NCBI RefSeq assembly: GCF_001889525.1
Contig: NZ_CP018192.1
Span: 310,001-374,000, forward strand
DNA length: 64,000 bases
Source of the DNA: Granulibacter bethesdensis
Lineage (GTDB): Bacteria > Pseudomonadota > Alphaproteobacteria > Acetobacterales > Acetobacteraceae
Direction: 5' to 3'
Numbering within the stretch: position 1 is the stretch's first letter; each line of letters starts with the position of its first letter. A model generated the notes under the pieces. The model searched no databases. It saw only the letters and a list, made by a program, of their open reading frames with translations, and had not been told where the DNA came from. The position numbers and the translations under genes are program-made. Positions 47,355 to 56,862 of the stretch are shown piece by piece.

Positions 47355-47642
47355 TCAGGAATTCGTATTGCGGGTGGGTGTGATCGTGCAATGCTGGCTG
47401 CGATTGACGGTCAGGGAGCCGGTTCTGGTGCTGTCTACCGGATCGGGATAGGTCAGAATAATAGTTCCGTTTTTTGGCTCGGCGGCCATTTCAACGCGCG
47501 TGGCTCCCACCAGCACGACATTGCTGTCGCAGGTGATCGAGACCGTGTCGGCGGCCTTTGGCGTGTCACTTCCACAGGCACTCAAGGATACCAGCAACGG
47601 GGCTGCAATCATCAGGGCGCCATAGAGTGTTCTGGCCTGCAT
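47355..47642 (-). CDS. Putative lipoprotein, unknown function
   Basis: A 95-residue protein with signal peptide and lipobox LSAC (about residues 20-23). The mature region is beta-rich (VSITCDSNVVLVGATRVEM) with two cysteines. No family recognised. GGAGAA precedes the ATG at 47642, which is preferred over an upstream in-frame ATG at 47699. It is the first gene of a probable two-lipoprotein operon. Confidence 0.65.
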   Translation of the reverse strand: MQARTLYGALMIAAPLLVSLSACGSDTPKAADTVSITCDSNVVLVGATRVEMAAEPKNGTIILTYPDPVDSTRTGSLTVNRSQHCTITPTRNTNS

Positions 47643-47913
47643 CAATTTTCTCCGTTGATTGCGAATCGGTCTGTGCCAACACAGACAGGAAAAATGCAAT
47701 GCTCCGTGCTGGCAAGAGTGGACAGGGGCTCGTGCCGAATGTTTCCGCTTTTCGACTGATCTTCGGATTCTGGCCGTGGGGAGCAGATCGGGGCTGTTTT
47801 TGGTATGGCTGCCAAGGAGGAAGCGGCGGTGGTGTATCTCGTCAGTGGGTTCTATACGGGCGCACCATGCCTATTCCGGCCTGCAATGTGGATACTGCTA
47901 AGAGAAAGCGAGA

Positions 47914-48300
47914 ATGAGCGCGTTTAAATTCAACGCCTTTAACGATCGACGTGAGGCTGCCGCAAAAGCAAAGGCAGCCATGCTGGACCGCTTCAAAAGT
48001 GCGCCGAGCCTTGATGATCCCGACATCAAGCAGAAGCTGGAGGAGCAGCGTATCGCCTATGAAGCGCGTGAGGCCCGTCTGGCCGAACGCAAGCGCCTGA
48101 AAGCGGAAGAGGCTGCTCGGATTGCCGCGGAAAAAGCCGCTGCCGAAAAGGCCCGTATCGAGGAAGAGCGTGCGCATGAAGCCGCCAAGGCGGCGGCGGC
48201 TGTTGAGGAAAAAGCCCGTGCCCTGGCTCTGCTGGCAGAACAGAAGGCCGAGCGGGACCGCCGCTATGCTGCGCGTAAGGCCCGCACCGGCCGTAAATAA
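47914..48300 (+). CDS. DUF6481-like charged coiled-coil protein
   Basis: A 128-residue soluble protein with an N-terminal FNAFNDRREAAAKAKAAML and a long Ala/Glu/Lys/Arg-rich helical coiled coil up to the end. This pattern matches a small family of unknown function seen in alphaproteobacteria (DUF6481, from memory). It is followed by a strong terminator. Confidence 0.65.
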   Translation: MSAFKFNAFNDRREAAAKAKAAMLDRFKSAPSLDDPDIKQKLEEQRIAYEAREARLAERKRLKAEEAARIAAEKAAAEKARIEEERAHEAAKAAAAVEEKARALALLAEQKAERDRRYAARKARTGRK

Positions 48301-48346
48301 CCGACGGTCGCGAAAAGGATAGGCGGGACTATTCCCGCAACAGGAA

Positions 48347-48383
48347 GCGGCGCGAGGGGGGTATCCCTGCGCGCCGCTTTTTT
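48347..48383 (+). terminator. Rho-independent terminator after the coiled-coil gene
   Basis: An 8-bp GC stem GCGGCGCG / CGCGCCGC with a 15-nt loop, followed by six T. It lies between this gene and the convergent HigA-like gene. Confidence 0.88.
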
Positions 48384-48387
48384 CGCT

Positions 48388-48774
48388 TCAGCGTTTCGCC
48401 GCCGAATCGGCATGTGCCTTCAGCAGTGCTTCCAGCGGTAGATCAAGTGCGGGGCAAAGGGCCTCGATATGCGATGTCTGAAGGGGGATGTCCTTGCGCA
48501 GGATGGCGCTCAGCTCTTCTTCCGGCAGCCGGGTAATAGCGGATAGAAGGCGTGGCGGAATGGAGCGTTCAGCCATGGCATTGCGGATCAGAGCAATCGG
48601 ATCAGTGCTTTTGGGATCAGCCTGAGAAGCGAGGTAGTGCCCGGTCAGGATGGCCCAGACACCCAGCATCTCATGTTCACGGCTACCTGGTTCCGGGTTG
48701 TTGTTCATCAGGCGATGCATTTCTACACGCGCCGCTTGCAGATCGGCTTCATCGCGGATCGGTTTGAAATCCAT
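48388..48774 (-). CDS. HigA-like antitoxin / HTH protein without partner toxin
   Basis: A 128-residue protein resembling the COG5499-type HigA antitoxins: FKPIRDEADLQAARVEMHRL at the start, a spacer with Pro and Gly, then a helical C-terminal half where the helix-turn-helix should lie (LPEEELSAILRKDIPLQ). In HigBA pairs the toxin gene is next to it, but neither neighbour here is toxin-like. The HTH is degenerate. It may be a stand-alone regulator. The ATG at 48774 is preferred over one at 48792. Confidence 0.6.
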   Translation of the reverse strand: MDFKPIRDEADLQAARVEMHRLMNNNPEPGSREHEMLGVWAILTGHYLASQADPKSTDPIALIRNAMAERSIPPRLLSAITRLPEEELSAILRKDIPLQTSHIEALCPALDLPLEALLKAHADSAAKR

Positions 48775-48905
48775 GCCCGACAGGCTCCCCAAAGATGATG
48801 ACTATGTCTCGGGGGCGTTCTTAAAGCAGATGGGACAGTGAAGAAAAGCGGTCTGGACTGTTATGATGAGGTGAGGGCGATGCTTGAGTGAAAGAAAGGG
48901 CGGGA

Positions 48906-49244
48906 TCAGTTATCGTCGCCGTGCAGGGGAACCTTGACCAGCATGGTAGGGGTCGGTTGGAGGTTACGCTCCATCACCACTTGCGACGAGTCTTTCCAGG
49001 TATAGCCATCCCCCCTGAACTCGTCCCTCGGCTGGTAAAGAGTGGCCGAAACATACGGTTTTGCGGGTTGGACCGGCTTGGTGGGCTCACCGACATCAAG
49101 ATTAGGCATCGGGGCCGCGGTATAGTTTTCCTGGTGGGTGGCACTGATGGTTGTCTGTTCGGAAGGAGAAGCGGCAAAAGCTCCTGTGAAGGACGGGATA
49201 CAAAGCACCGCCACCACCAGTCCTGCCGTGAATACCGGCTTCAT
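48906..49244 (-). CDS. Secreted protein, unknown function
   Basis: A 112-residue protein with a signal peptide (residues 1-25, cleavage near AFAAS). The mature part is polar, with Pro-rich stretches and no cysteines. No family is recognised. Confidence 0.55.
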   Translation of the reverse strand: MKPVFTAGLVVAVLCIPSFTGAFAASPSEQTTISATHQENYTAAPMPNLDVGEPTKPVQPAKPYVSATLYQPRDEFRGDGYTWKDSSQVVMERNLQPTPTMLVKVPLHGDDN

Positions 49245-49492
49245 GACTTTATTCTGCCTCCCAGCGCCAAAGCGCGTCTCCCGTCCTCATCTGTCTGTCG
49301 GACGGTTATCCGATATGCTTTGTAACTGTTCCAGAATTTGCTTGTCTTGCCGGACAATCAAGTAAAACCTGCAACCGCATTGATAAAAAAACGTTATGTT
49401 GCCCGTTCGCCGCATTCCGCGCCTGTCATGGAACGGAAGGGCAGAATATTGCAGCCATGAAAAAGGGCTGCCCTATTCTCCTTATTGTCTGA

Positions 49493-50746
49493 TCAGCCGC
49501 CGGCACCGGTCCAGGCGGGTTGAGGACGATAGAGCCTGCTCTTGCATTCACTGGGTGGCAGGACGATCTGAAGTGCTTCTACCAGCCGGTCGATCATCTC
49601 ATCCGTATGCTTCGGTGTCGCGGTCAGACGCAGCCGTTCAGCCCCTTTGGGTACAGTCGGGTAGTTGATCGGGGTAGCATAGATCCCGAATTCATCCAGC
49701 AGGCGTGCGCTGATGTCACGGCACAGCGCGGCATCGCCTACGAAAACCGGAACGATATGGCTTTCGGACTGCATACGGGGTAGCTGAGCCTCATCTAGCT
49801 TGCGCTTGAGCGTATCAGCCCGTTCGAACAGCTGGATACGTCTGGTGGGATCACTGCGAAGATGACGGATGCTGGCCAGCGCTGCTGCCACGACCATGGG
49901 CGGCAGAGCGGTGGTGAAGATGAATCCGGCCGCAGTGGAGCGCAGGAAATCAACGATTTCTGTGTTGCCGGTGATATAGCCGCCATGCACGCCGAAGCCC
50001 TTGGCCAGCGTGCCTTCGATGATGTCCACGCGATGGGCGACATCATCCCGTTCTGACACACCGCCACCGGTCGGGCCATACATCCCCACGGCATGCACTT
50101 CGTCCAGATAGGTCATGGCGCCGTATTTCTGGGCCAGATCGCAGATCGCGCTGATCGGGGCGATGTCGCCATCCATCGAATAGACGCTTTCAAAGGCGAT
50201 CAGCTTGGGCGTTCCGGTGGGGGCGGCAGCCAGCAATTCTTCCAGATGCTCCATGTCGTTATGGCGGAAGATCTGCCGTTTCGCATTGGCGGCGGCCCGC
50301 ATGCCGACGATCATGGAGTTGTGGTTCTTCTCGTCGGAGAAGACATGCCAGTCGGGCAGACTGTTCAGAATAGTACCCAGCGCTGCCTGATTGGAGACAT
50401 AGCCGGAGGTAAACAGCAACGCAGCCTGCTTACCATGCAGGGCGGCCAGTTCGGCTTCCAGCGCATCATGCAGGGGATTGGTGCCGCTGATATTACGTGT
50501 GCCGCCCGCGCCTGCGCCCATCTCATGCGCGGCGGCAATGGCAGCCTGAATAGTGATCTCGGACGTGCCCATCGCCAGATAATCGTTGGACGACCAGACA
50601 GTGACTTCCTGCACGCGTCCTTCGTGTTCCCGATGGTAGACGGGGAATTTGTCGGCCTGCTTTACCAGAGGGGTGAACGTGCGATACCGGCCCTGTGCCT
50701 TGATGTCGTCGAGCGACCGGCGACAGAGATCATTGAAAGCGTGCAT
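49493..50746 (-). CDS. hemA: 5-aminolevulinate synthase
   Basis: PLP enzyme that condenses glycine and succinyl-CoA to 5-aminolevulinate, the first step of tetrapyrrole synthesis by the C4 route typical of alphaproteobacteria. The 417-residue protein has the PLP Lys249 in [13 protein letters not shown], the Asp of [13 protein letters not shown], and the NHNSMI segment. The ATG start and full length are normal. Its product feeds haem used by the cytochrome genes elsewhere in the window. Confidence 0.97.
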   Translation of the reverse strand: MHAFNDLCRRSLDDIKAQGRYRTFTPLVKQADKFPVYHREHEGRVQEVTVWSSNDYLAMGTSEITIQAAIAAAHEMGAGAGGTRNISGTNPLHDALEAELAALHGKQAALLFTSGYVSNQAALGTILNSLPDWHVFSDEKNHNSMIVGMRAAANAKRQIFRHNDMEHLEELLAAAPTGTPKLIAFESVYSMDGDIAPISAICDLAQKYGAMTYLDEVHAVGMYGPTGGGVSERDDVAHRVDIIEGTLAKGFGVHGGYITGNTEIVDFLRSTAAGFIFTTALPPMVVAAALASIRHLRSDPTRRIQLFERADTLKRKLDEAQLPRMQSESHIVPVFVGDAALCRDISARLLDEFGIYATPINYPTVPKGAERLRLTATPKHTDEMIDRLVEALQIVLPPSECKSRLYRPQPAWTGAGG

Positions 50747-50983
50747 GATGTGGTCGTCTACTTCCTGCTAGCTCACGCCATGGCGTGCCGGTTTCAACCT
50801 GGTCCTGAGTAAGCGACGCTTCGCTGCCGATACGCCAATCCCTGGATCGCCCCTCGCTTAATCTTACCGGATATCTGATGGAGCGGGAACACACAATTGT
50901 TCTTTGGGGATGGAGACGTCAAGTTTTAGTAATCGTCACAAATGGATAGGGTGCATGGCGGAATTATCATGACCATGCCGGAT

Positions 50984-51493
50984 TTAATCCTGGCCCCGTT
51001 TGACGAAGATTCTGATTTCCGAGGTCTGAATGGCGGGGTCTGTCATAGCGGCCAGACTGATCTGGTCGGCGTCGACTCCCATCAGCATCATGTCTTCGGC
51101 AACGGTGATGGCTTTCATGCGGGCGGCTTTGGCGCGTCCTATCTGCCGCGTGGGGTTGCCTGTCGCGGGTACGACGGTCGTCACGACATAGACAATCCCG
51201 GGATGAGAGATATTGGCCTGTTGCACAGCCGTTCTCAACGCATCCGTATAGCTGCGATCCGCATCGTCATAACCATCATAGCGGATGGTCAGCAGCGGAA
51301 TGCGCCCTTCGGAGTTCAGGGCAGATATGAGCGCGGAGGGCGGCGGTTTGGCAGGGACCGCGCCGAAAGTGGTGCGATCCACCAGCTTGCACCCGCCAAG
51401 GCCGGGGGCCGCAGCAAGCATCAGAACCAGCAGGGATCCCGGCTTCACCCATGGATGCAGCGAGGAGGGTAATAATCTGTGCAGGAAAGGCAT
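50984..51493 (-). CDS. Putative lipoprotein, unknown function
   Basis: About 169 residues from the ATG at 51493, with a hydrophobic signal and a lipobox-like LGGC before KLVDRTT. The mature part is an alpha/beta-like domain (IPLLTIRYDGYDDADRSY, IVYVVTTVVPATG, SEIRIFVKRG), reminiscent of OmpA/OMP-associated folding motifs without a clear match. A longer frame to 51553 lacks a signal. It is divergent from the amidohydrolase gene. Confidence 0.6.
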   Translation of the reverse strand: MPFLHRLLPSSLHPWVKPGSLLVLMLAAAPGLGGCKLVDRTTFGAVPAKPPPSALISALNSEGRIPLLTIRYDGYDDADRSYTDALRTAVQQANISHPGIVYVVTTVVPATGNPTRQIGRAKAARMKAITVAEDMMLMGVDADQISLAAMTDPAIQTSEIRIFVKRGQD

Positions 51494-51591
51494 TGTGCTC
51501 CGGCTCCGCGATGCCCGCAGGCTTGCAGGGTTTGGCGGGCAGGGCAAGATCATCGCCGCACAGGACGCGCAGCAGACAGGAAGAGGGCAGC

Positions 51592-52830
51592 ATGAGCGGC
51601 AGTAATCGGCGGATCAACGGTGAGCGTCTGTGGGACAGCCTGATGGAGATGGCGCAGATCGGGGCAACGCCGAAAGGGGGCGTGCGGCGTCTGGCCCTGA
51701 GCGCAGATGACCGGATGGGGCGAGACCGCCTGGCGGCGCTTGGCCAGGCGGCAGGCTATGCCGTCAGGACCGATGCGATCGGCAACATGTTCTTGCGGCG
51801 CGAGGGGCAGACTCCAGACAGGAAACCGGTTTTGTTCGGCAGCCATCTGGACAGCCAGCCAAGCGGCGGAAAATTTGACGGTGCGCTGGGGGTCATGGCC
51901 GGGTTGGAAGTGCTGCGCGCACTGGATGAGCATGGAATCGTCACGGAGGCCCCGGTCGAGCTGGTCAACTGGACCGATGAGGAAGGCAGCCGCTTTGGCC
52001 GGGGATTGCTGGGGTCTGGAGTCTGGGCAGGTGTGAACAAGCTGGAGGAGACTCTGGCCCTGCGTGACCATGCCGGTACCAGTGTGGCCGAGGCTCTGGA
52101 GGGGATTGCCGGAGATGCCCCGGCAGAGGCTTTCCCGGCGGATAGCTATTTTGAACTGCATATCGAGCAAGGGCCGATTCTCGAGGCAGAGAATGCCGAT
52201 ATCGGAATCGTTACCGGCGCACAGGCCCAGATCTGGTGGGATGTCACCGTCACCGGTCAGGATGCACATGCTGGCACTACCCCGCCTTCTGTGCGCAAGG
52301 ATGCGCTGCTTTGCGCGGCCCGGATCATTGATCTGGTGGATCGGATGATGCGCGCACGGGGGGAGGCCGGGCGTGGCACGGTGGGGGAACTGCATGTGCT
52401 GCCTAACAGCCGCAATGTGATTCCGGGTGAGGTGCGCTTTACCGTGGAGTTCCGGCATCCCGATGATGCCGAGATTGCTCGCATTGCCGCCCAGTTCCCG
52501 CGAGAGGCTGGGTTCATTGCCCGGGACTGCGATGTCTCGCTGGCCTTGGAACCGGTGCTGAGGCTGGCATCCCAGCCCTTCGACCCGTCCTGCGTGGCAT
52601 TGGTGGCGGAGGCCGCGGCGCGTCATGGCTATATAGCGCGCGAGATTGTCTCCGGGGCCGGTCATGATGCCATTTACGTGGCACGCAAGGTGCCGGTGGC
52701 GATGATTTTCGTGCCCTGCCTGAATGGCCTGTCGCATAATGAGGCCGAAAGCATCACCAGGGCTCAGGCGGAGGCCGGAACGCAGGTTCTGTTCGATGCG
52801 GTTCTGGCGCGGGCCGGGATCGCAGGATGA
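51592..52830 (+). CDS. M20 family amidohydrolase (N-carbamoyl-amino acid / allantoate type)
   Basis: A 412-residue zinc hydrolase of the hydantoinase/carbamoylase family. Metal ligands appear in GSHLDSQPSGGKFDGALGV (His and Asp), WTDEEGSRFG (Glu pair) and FELHIEQGP (His). A dimerisation domain (TGQDAHAGTTPP) and the closing SGAGHDA motif are present. Substrates of this family include N-carbamoyl-L-amino acids, allantoate and beta-ureidopropionate. The start is the ATG at 51592 (GGAAGAGG upstream). It has no pathway neighbours. Confidence 0.92.
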   Translation: MSGSNRRINGERLWDSLMEMAQIGATPKGGVRRLALSADDRMGRDRLAALGQAAGYAVRTDAIGNMFLRREGQTPDRKPVLFGSHLDSQPSGGKFDGALGVMAGLEVLRALDEHGIVTEAPVELVNWTDEEGSRFGRGLLGSGVWAGVNKLEETLALRDHAGTSVAEALEGIAGDAPAEAFPADSYFELHIEQGPILEAENADIGIVTGAQAQIWWDVTVTGQDAHAGTTPPSVRKDALLCAARIIDLVDRMMRARGEAGRGTVGELHVLPNSRNVIPGEVRFTVEFRHPDDAEIARIAAQFPREAGFIARDCDVSLALEPVLRLASQPFDPSCVALVAEAAARHGYIAREIVSGAGHDAIYVARKVPVAMIFVPCLNGLSHNEAESITRAQAEAGTQVLFDAVLARAGIAG

Positions 52831-53046
52831 GCGTGGCGTGCATGGCTGAGCCCAGACTGTCGATTCTTCGCTGTTTCTGCCGGGTTCGCGGCTTCCGCAC
52901 TTCGTAGGGGCCTGTATAACGAATGATCGCGAGAACCGGCGCGGAAGGCGCGCTGGAGAAAAAATGTTACGCCAGCCTGCCTGTTGCGCGAGATATTCTT
53001 GCGTTTCGGTAAGCTGGTGGAGCGCTTGAGGAAAAGGAAGAACGCC

Positions 53047-54060
53047 ATGGCGGTCAAAATCGCGATCAATGGTTTCGGGCGCATCGGACGGCTGGTCCTG
53101 CGCGCCATCGTGGAAAGTGGACGCGAGGATGTCGTCCCCGTCGTCATCAACGATCTGGGCAGTGTCGAGGCGAACGCCCACCTGTTCCGCTATGACAGCG
53201 TCCATGGCCGCTTCCCCGGCGAGGTGCAGGTGGACGGTGACAGCATCATCATCCACCATAACGGTCGCACCTTCGGCCCGATCCGCGTGACGGCCGAGCG
53301 CGATCCTGCGAAGGTGCCGTTGCAGGGCGTGGATGTAGCGATGGAGTGCACCGGCCTGTTCACGAAGAAGGATACGGCAGGGCAGCTGATCACTGCCGGT
53401 GCCCGCAAGGTGCTGATTTCCGCGCCGGGCGACGGGGTTGATGCCACCATCGTCTATGGCGTGAATCACAACACGATCACCCCGGATATGACGGTGATCT
53501 CCAACGCGTCCTGCACCACCAACTGCCTCGCGCCGATGGCCAAGGTGTTGCATGACCGCTTCCGCATTCTGCGCGGCTACATGGTGACGATCCATGCCTA
53601 TACTGGCGATCAGCGCACCGTGGACACGCTGCACAAGGATCTGCATCGCGCCCGTGCTGCCGCTATGTCCACCATTCCAACCAGCACCGGCGCGGCCAAG
53701 GCCGTCGGCCTTGTGCTGCCGGATCTGAAGGGCAAGCTGGATGGCACTGCGATCCGCGTACCGGTACCGAATGTCTCGCTGGTGTCGCTGGATGTGAACC
53801 TCGAAAAGACCGCGACCGTCGAAGACGTGAATGCTGCCATGAAAGCCGCCGCTGAGGGCGAGTTGAAGGGCATCCTCGATTACAACACGGAAAAGTTGGT
53901 CAGCATCGATTTCAACCATGCCCCGGCATCCTGCTCCTTCGATGCGACGCAGACGGCGGTGGTGGATGGCCAGATGGTGCGTGTGATGGGCTGGTATGAC
54001 AACGAATGGGGTTTCTCCAACCGTATGTCCGACACCGCCGCGCTGTTCGGCAGCCTGTAA
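53047..54060 (+). CDS. gap: Glyceraldehyde-3-phosphate dehydrogenase
   Basis: Glycolytic/gluconeogenic oxidation of glyceraldehyde-3-phosphate with NAD(P). The 337-residue protein starts [19 protein letters not shown], the Rossmann fold, with the catalytic Cys in [15 protein letters not shown] and the C-terminal [13 protein letters not shown]. The ATG at 53047 fits the family start. It is followed 16 nt later by pgk, forming a two-gene glycolytic operon. Confidence 0.97.
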   Translation: MAVKIAINGFGRIGRLVLRAIVESGREDVVPVVINDLGSVEANAHLFRYDSVHGRFPGEVQVDGDSIIIHHNGRTFGPIRVTAERDPAKVPLQGVDVAMECTGLFTKKDTAGQLITAGARKVLISAPGDGVDATIVYGVNHNTITPDMTVISNASCTTNCLAPMAKVLHDRFRILRGYMVTIHAYTGDQRTVDTLHKDLHRARAAAMSTIPTSTGAAKAVGLVLPDLKGKLDGTAIRVPVPNVSLVSLDVNLEKTATVEDVNAAMKAAAEGELKGILDYNTEKLVSIDFNHAPASCSFDATQTAVVDGQMVRVMGWYDNEWGFSNRMSDTAALFGSL

Positions 54061-54076
54061 GAGACGGTCGCACAAT

Positions 54077-55267
54077 ATGTCGTTTCGCACATTGGACGGG
54101 CTTGATGTCCGTGGACGCCGGGTGCTGGTCCGGCTTGATTTGAACGTGCCGATGCGTAACGGGCGGGTGAGTGATCTCACACGCATCGAGCGTCAGGCCC
54201 CGACGGTGCGGGAACTGGCTGAAGGCGGCGCCCGTGTCATCGTCATGAGCCATTTTGACCGTCCGAAGGGGAAGCGGGTGCAGGAAATGTCCCTGCGTCC
54301 GATCGCCGAGGCGCTGGGTGAGGCACTGGGTCAACCGGTCGCTTTCGTGGATGACTGCATTGGCGGCGCGGTGGAAGAAGCTGTGGCCGGGATGAAAGAT
54401 GGTGACGTTCTGGTGCTGGAAAACACCCGGTTCCACGCTGCGGAAGAAAAGAACGATCCTGAATTTTCCCGTCTGCTGGCCTCTCTGGCCGAAGTGTATG
54501 TCAACGATGCGTTCTCTGCCGCGCATCGTGCCCATGCCAGCACGCATGGCGTGACCGCGCATCTGCCCGCCTATGCGGGGCGGCTGATGCAGCGGGAGGT
54601 CGAGGCGCTGGAACTGGCGCTCGGCTCGCCCAGCCGCCCGGTGGCGGCGATTGTAGGTGGGGCGAAAGTATCCACCAAGCTCGATCTGCTGGGCAATCTG
54701 TCCACCAAGGTGGATGTGCTGGTGATCGGCGGGGCGATGGCCAACACCTTCCTGGCTGCGCAGGGCATCAAGGTTGGCAAGTCGCTTCAGGAAGCGGAGA
54801 TGCATGATACCGCACGCGCCATTCTGGAGACGGCGAAAAAGGCCGGTTGCGAGATTTTGCTGCCGGTCGATGCGGTGACGGCTACCGAGTTCCGGGCCGA
54901 TCCGCCGACCCGCACCGTCAGCATCAACGAAATTCCGGATGATGCGATGATGCTGGATGTGGGGCCGGAAACGGTGCGTCTTCTGACGGAACGCCTGTGC
55001 GGTGTCAAAACACTGGTCTGGAATGGCCCGCTTGGCGCGTTTGAGATCAGCCCGTTCGACAAGGCGACCGTTGCTTTGGCCCAGTCCGTTGCAGGGCTGA
55101 CGGAAACGGCTGGGCTGGTCAGTGTGGCGGGTGGTGGTGACACTGTCGCGGCGCTGAAACATGCCAGTGTGGTTGAGCGTCTGACCTATGTTTCTGCCGC
55201 GGGAGGTGCCTTCCTGGAGTGGATGGAAGGCAAGGAACTGCCGGGTGTCGCGGTGTTGCGCGCCTGA
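54077..55267 (+). CDS. pgk: Phosphoglycerate kinase
   Basis: Transfers the acyl phosphate of 1,3-bisphosphoglycerate to ADP. The 396-residue protein shows [11 protein letters not shown], the [10 protein letters not shown] segment, [10 protein letters not shown], and the C-terminal hinge and nucleotide region ([15 protein letters not shown]). It is complete and co-transcribed with gap. A hairpin lies just past the stop. Confidence 0.97.
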   Translation: MSFRTLDGLDVRGRRVLVRLDLNVPMRNGRVSDLTRIERQAPTVRELAEGGARVIVMSHFDRPKGKRVQEMSLRPIAEALGEALGQPVAFVDDCIGGAVEEAVAGMKDGDVLVLENTRFHAAEEKNDPEFSRLLASLAEVYVNDAFSAAHRAHASTHGVTAHLPAYAGRLMQREVEALELALGSPSRPVAAIVGGAKVSTKLDLLGNLSTKVDVLVIGGAMANTFLAAQGIKVGKSLQEAEMHDTARAILETAKKAGCEILLPVDAVTATEFRADPPTRTVSINEIPDDAMMLDVGPETVRLLTERLCGVKTLVWNGPLGAFEISPFDKATVALAQSVAGLTETAGLVSVAGGGDTVAALKHASVVERLTYVSAAGGAFLEWMEGKELPGVAVLRA

Positions 55268-55278
55268 TAAATGCCGCT

Positions 55279-55310
55279 CTCCTGCCTGTTCCAATCGGGA
55301 CAGGCAGGAG
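55279..55310 (+). terminator. Hairpin after gap-pgk
   Basis: An 11-bp perfect inverted repeat CTCCTGCCTGT / ACAGGCAGGAG with a 10-nt loop. No U tract follows, so it may be an RNA-stabilising 3' end or a weak terminator. Confidence 0.6.
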
Positions 55311-55376
55311 AACGAAGCATTTCTGGGCTAGTGAGGCCGAATTTCAGGATTTTTCCGTTGCAGCAGGCTGATGATA

Positions 55377-55874
55377 TCAGGGGTCGAGCGCATCTTCGCG
55401 TTGCCCCAGCCAAAGCAGCATTGCCAGCAATAGAGCGGTGAAACGGAACGCACTGGCAATGCCGTTCCATTGGCTGGACATCCACATGCCGAACCACTCG
55501 CCGCCAATCACTATAAAGCCGCCCAGCCAGAGCAAGACGCCACCACTCAGCCCGAGCACGGCAAGGTGTTTGGCGTTGTGAAAAGCAGCTGCCGTCGCGT
55601 GACGTGCTTGCCATAAGCGCCCTATACCCAGCCAGCATAGCGTGGCAGCCAGCACCTCCACCATAATGATCAGAGCATAGGCTGCGTGTTACAGTAGCAG
55701 CGATTGAATGGCGCGATAATGGAACTGTGTGCATCCGGAAAAATCGTATCCATCATCAGCACGTGCTGCACGAATGCCAGTTAGTGCCGCTGTCAGTCAG
55801 ATTATCGAAGGCGGCCAGCGTGATCCATAATGCGTCGATGCCAGCACTGCGATTTTGCACAGACATATGGTCAT
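55377..55874 (-). pseudogene. DUF2165 small integral membrane protein, disrupted
   Basis: Reading across frames on the minus strand recovers a DUF2165-like protein. The pieces are MTICLCKIAVLAS at the start; then ITLAAFDNLTDSGTNW; then FVQHVLMMDTIFP in another frame; then YRAIQSLLL, an in-frame TAA, HAAYALIIMVEVLA and a long C-terminal part with WFGMWMSSQWNG and AFRFTALLLAML. At least three frame changes and one stop are needed, so the gene cannot make a full protein. The C-terminal 95 residues remain an open frame (55377-55664). A sequencing artefact is the alternative explanation. Confidence 0.8.
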
Positions 55875-55932
55875 TGCATCACGCCCAGACCGCTCTTGAC
55901 GCATGTCATGTCAGTCTTCAGGGATCAAACGC

Positions 55933-55959
55933 AAAAGACCTGATCGCTCAGGTCTTTTT
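55933..55959. terminator. Bidirectional terminator upstream of the DUF2165 pseudogene, downstream of fdxA
   Basis: Stem AAAAGACCTGA / TCAGGTCTTTT with loop TCGC, flanked by A and T runs, so it can act on both strands. On the minus strand it follows the fdxA stop by about 30 nt. Confidence 0.88.
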
Positions 55960-55991
55960 GTTATCGATCCTGGAAGATGGAGGGCGAATTC

Positions 55992-56324
55992 TTACGCCTC
56001 ACCCGGCTCGGTGGAGAACAGTTCGGCTTTGCCCGGCTTGTCCTTCCATTCCTCGGCATCCGCCGGAGGCTCGCCCTTGCGGGTGATGTTCGGCCAGACG
56101 CTGGCATAGGTACGGTTTTTTTCCGCCCAGGCGGTGGCGCGGTCGTCGCTGTCGGGGAAAATCGCTTCCGCCGGGCATTCCGGCTCGCACACGCCGCAGT
56201 CGATGCACTCATCCGGATGGATGACGAGCATGTTTTCACCGACATAGAAGCAGTCCACGGGACAGACTTCCACGCAGTCCATGAATTTGCAGCGGATGCA
56301 GTTCTCGGTGACCACGTAGGCCAT
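55992..56324 (-). CDS. fdxA: Ferredoxin FdxA (7Fe type)
   Basis: A 110-residue electron carrier. The N-terminal cluster region is [20 protein letters not shown], supplying ligands of a [3Fe-4S] and a [4Fe-4S] cluster, and the second is [12 protein letters not shown]. The acidic C-terminal extension is typical of alphaproteobacterial FdxA. The start at 56324 (MAYVVTENC) is the family start; the frame opens earlier at 56390. Confidence 0.95.
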   Translation of the reverse strand: MAYVVTENCIRCKFMDCVEVCPVDCFYVGENMLVIHPDECIDCGVCEPECPAEAIFPDSDDRATAWAEKNRTYASVWPNITRKGEPPADAEEWKDKPGKAELFSTEPGEA

Positions 56325-56426
56325 AAAGTCACTCCCGATCGCCCAAAGCGGCATCGTCTTCTGATGCCGCGCTGAATATGTGGCGGGCATATGCCGGGCT
56401 TTCCACCCCGATGCAAGGATTGCCGC

Positions 56427-56840
56427 TCAGTTTTCGTCCGTTTCGGGCGGGATGCCGCTTTCCGCTGTCGGCATGGCCGGCAAGGAAGGCGGGGAGGCAG
56501 CCGTGTTGCCCCCGCCCGGAATATCCTCATACAGCCTGCGTGCCTCGCTGGGTGGCCCCCGGCGGGTCGCCAGTGAAAGCACCCGCAGCACCCGCACAGT
56601 CTGCCGCTCCGGCTGATCGCCGAGCGGGATGACCAGCACATCACCGATGCGGAGTCTGGCGTGCGGCTTGTTGGTGGCCTGTCCGTTCAGCCGGATCAAG
56701 CCGTGCTCGATCAACCTTGCGCACAGGGAACGGCTTTTCAGAAAGCGCGCGCACCACAACCAGCTATCCAGTCGCTGCCAATTCTGGGAGCTACCGGAAT
56801 TGTGTGCGGAGATCTCGGGGAAGGCAGGCTTGCCGCTCAT
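56427..56840 (-). CDS. S4 domain RNA-binding protein (Hsp15-like)
   Basis: A 137-residue protein with an S4 domain: QRLDSWLWCARFLKSRSLCA, then IRLNGQATNKPHARLRIGD. This matches ribosome-associated heat-shock protein Hsp15 (HslR), which binds stalled 50S subunits, although the C-terminal tail here is Pro-rich and different. It follows the helicase gene with 22 nt between and is likely co-transcribed. Confidence 0.9.
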   Translation of the reverse strand: MSGKPAFPEISAHNSGSSQNWQRLDSWLWCARFLKSRSLCARLIEHGLIRLNGQATNKPHARLRIGDVLVIPLGDQPERQTVRVLRVLSLATRRGPPSEARRLYEDIPGGGNTAASPPSLPAMPTAESGIPPETDEN

Positions 56841-56862
56841 CGGTCCTGTGATCGTATGAAAG

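Noticed and set aside
51550-54186. An 878-codon minus-strand frame across the amidohydrolase and gap genes
   Set aside because: Antisense to two well-supported enzymes; its protein shows no coherent family.
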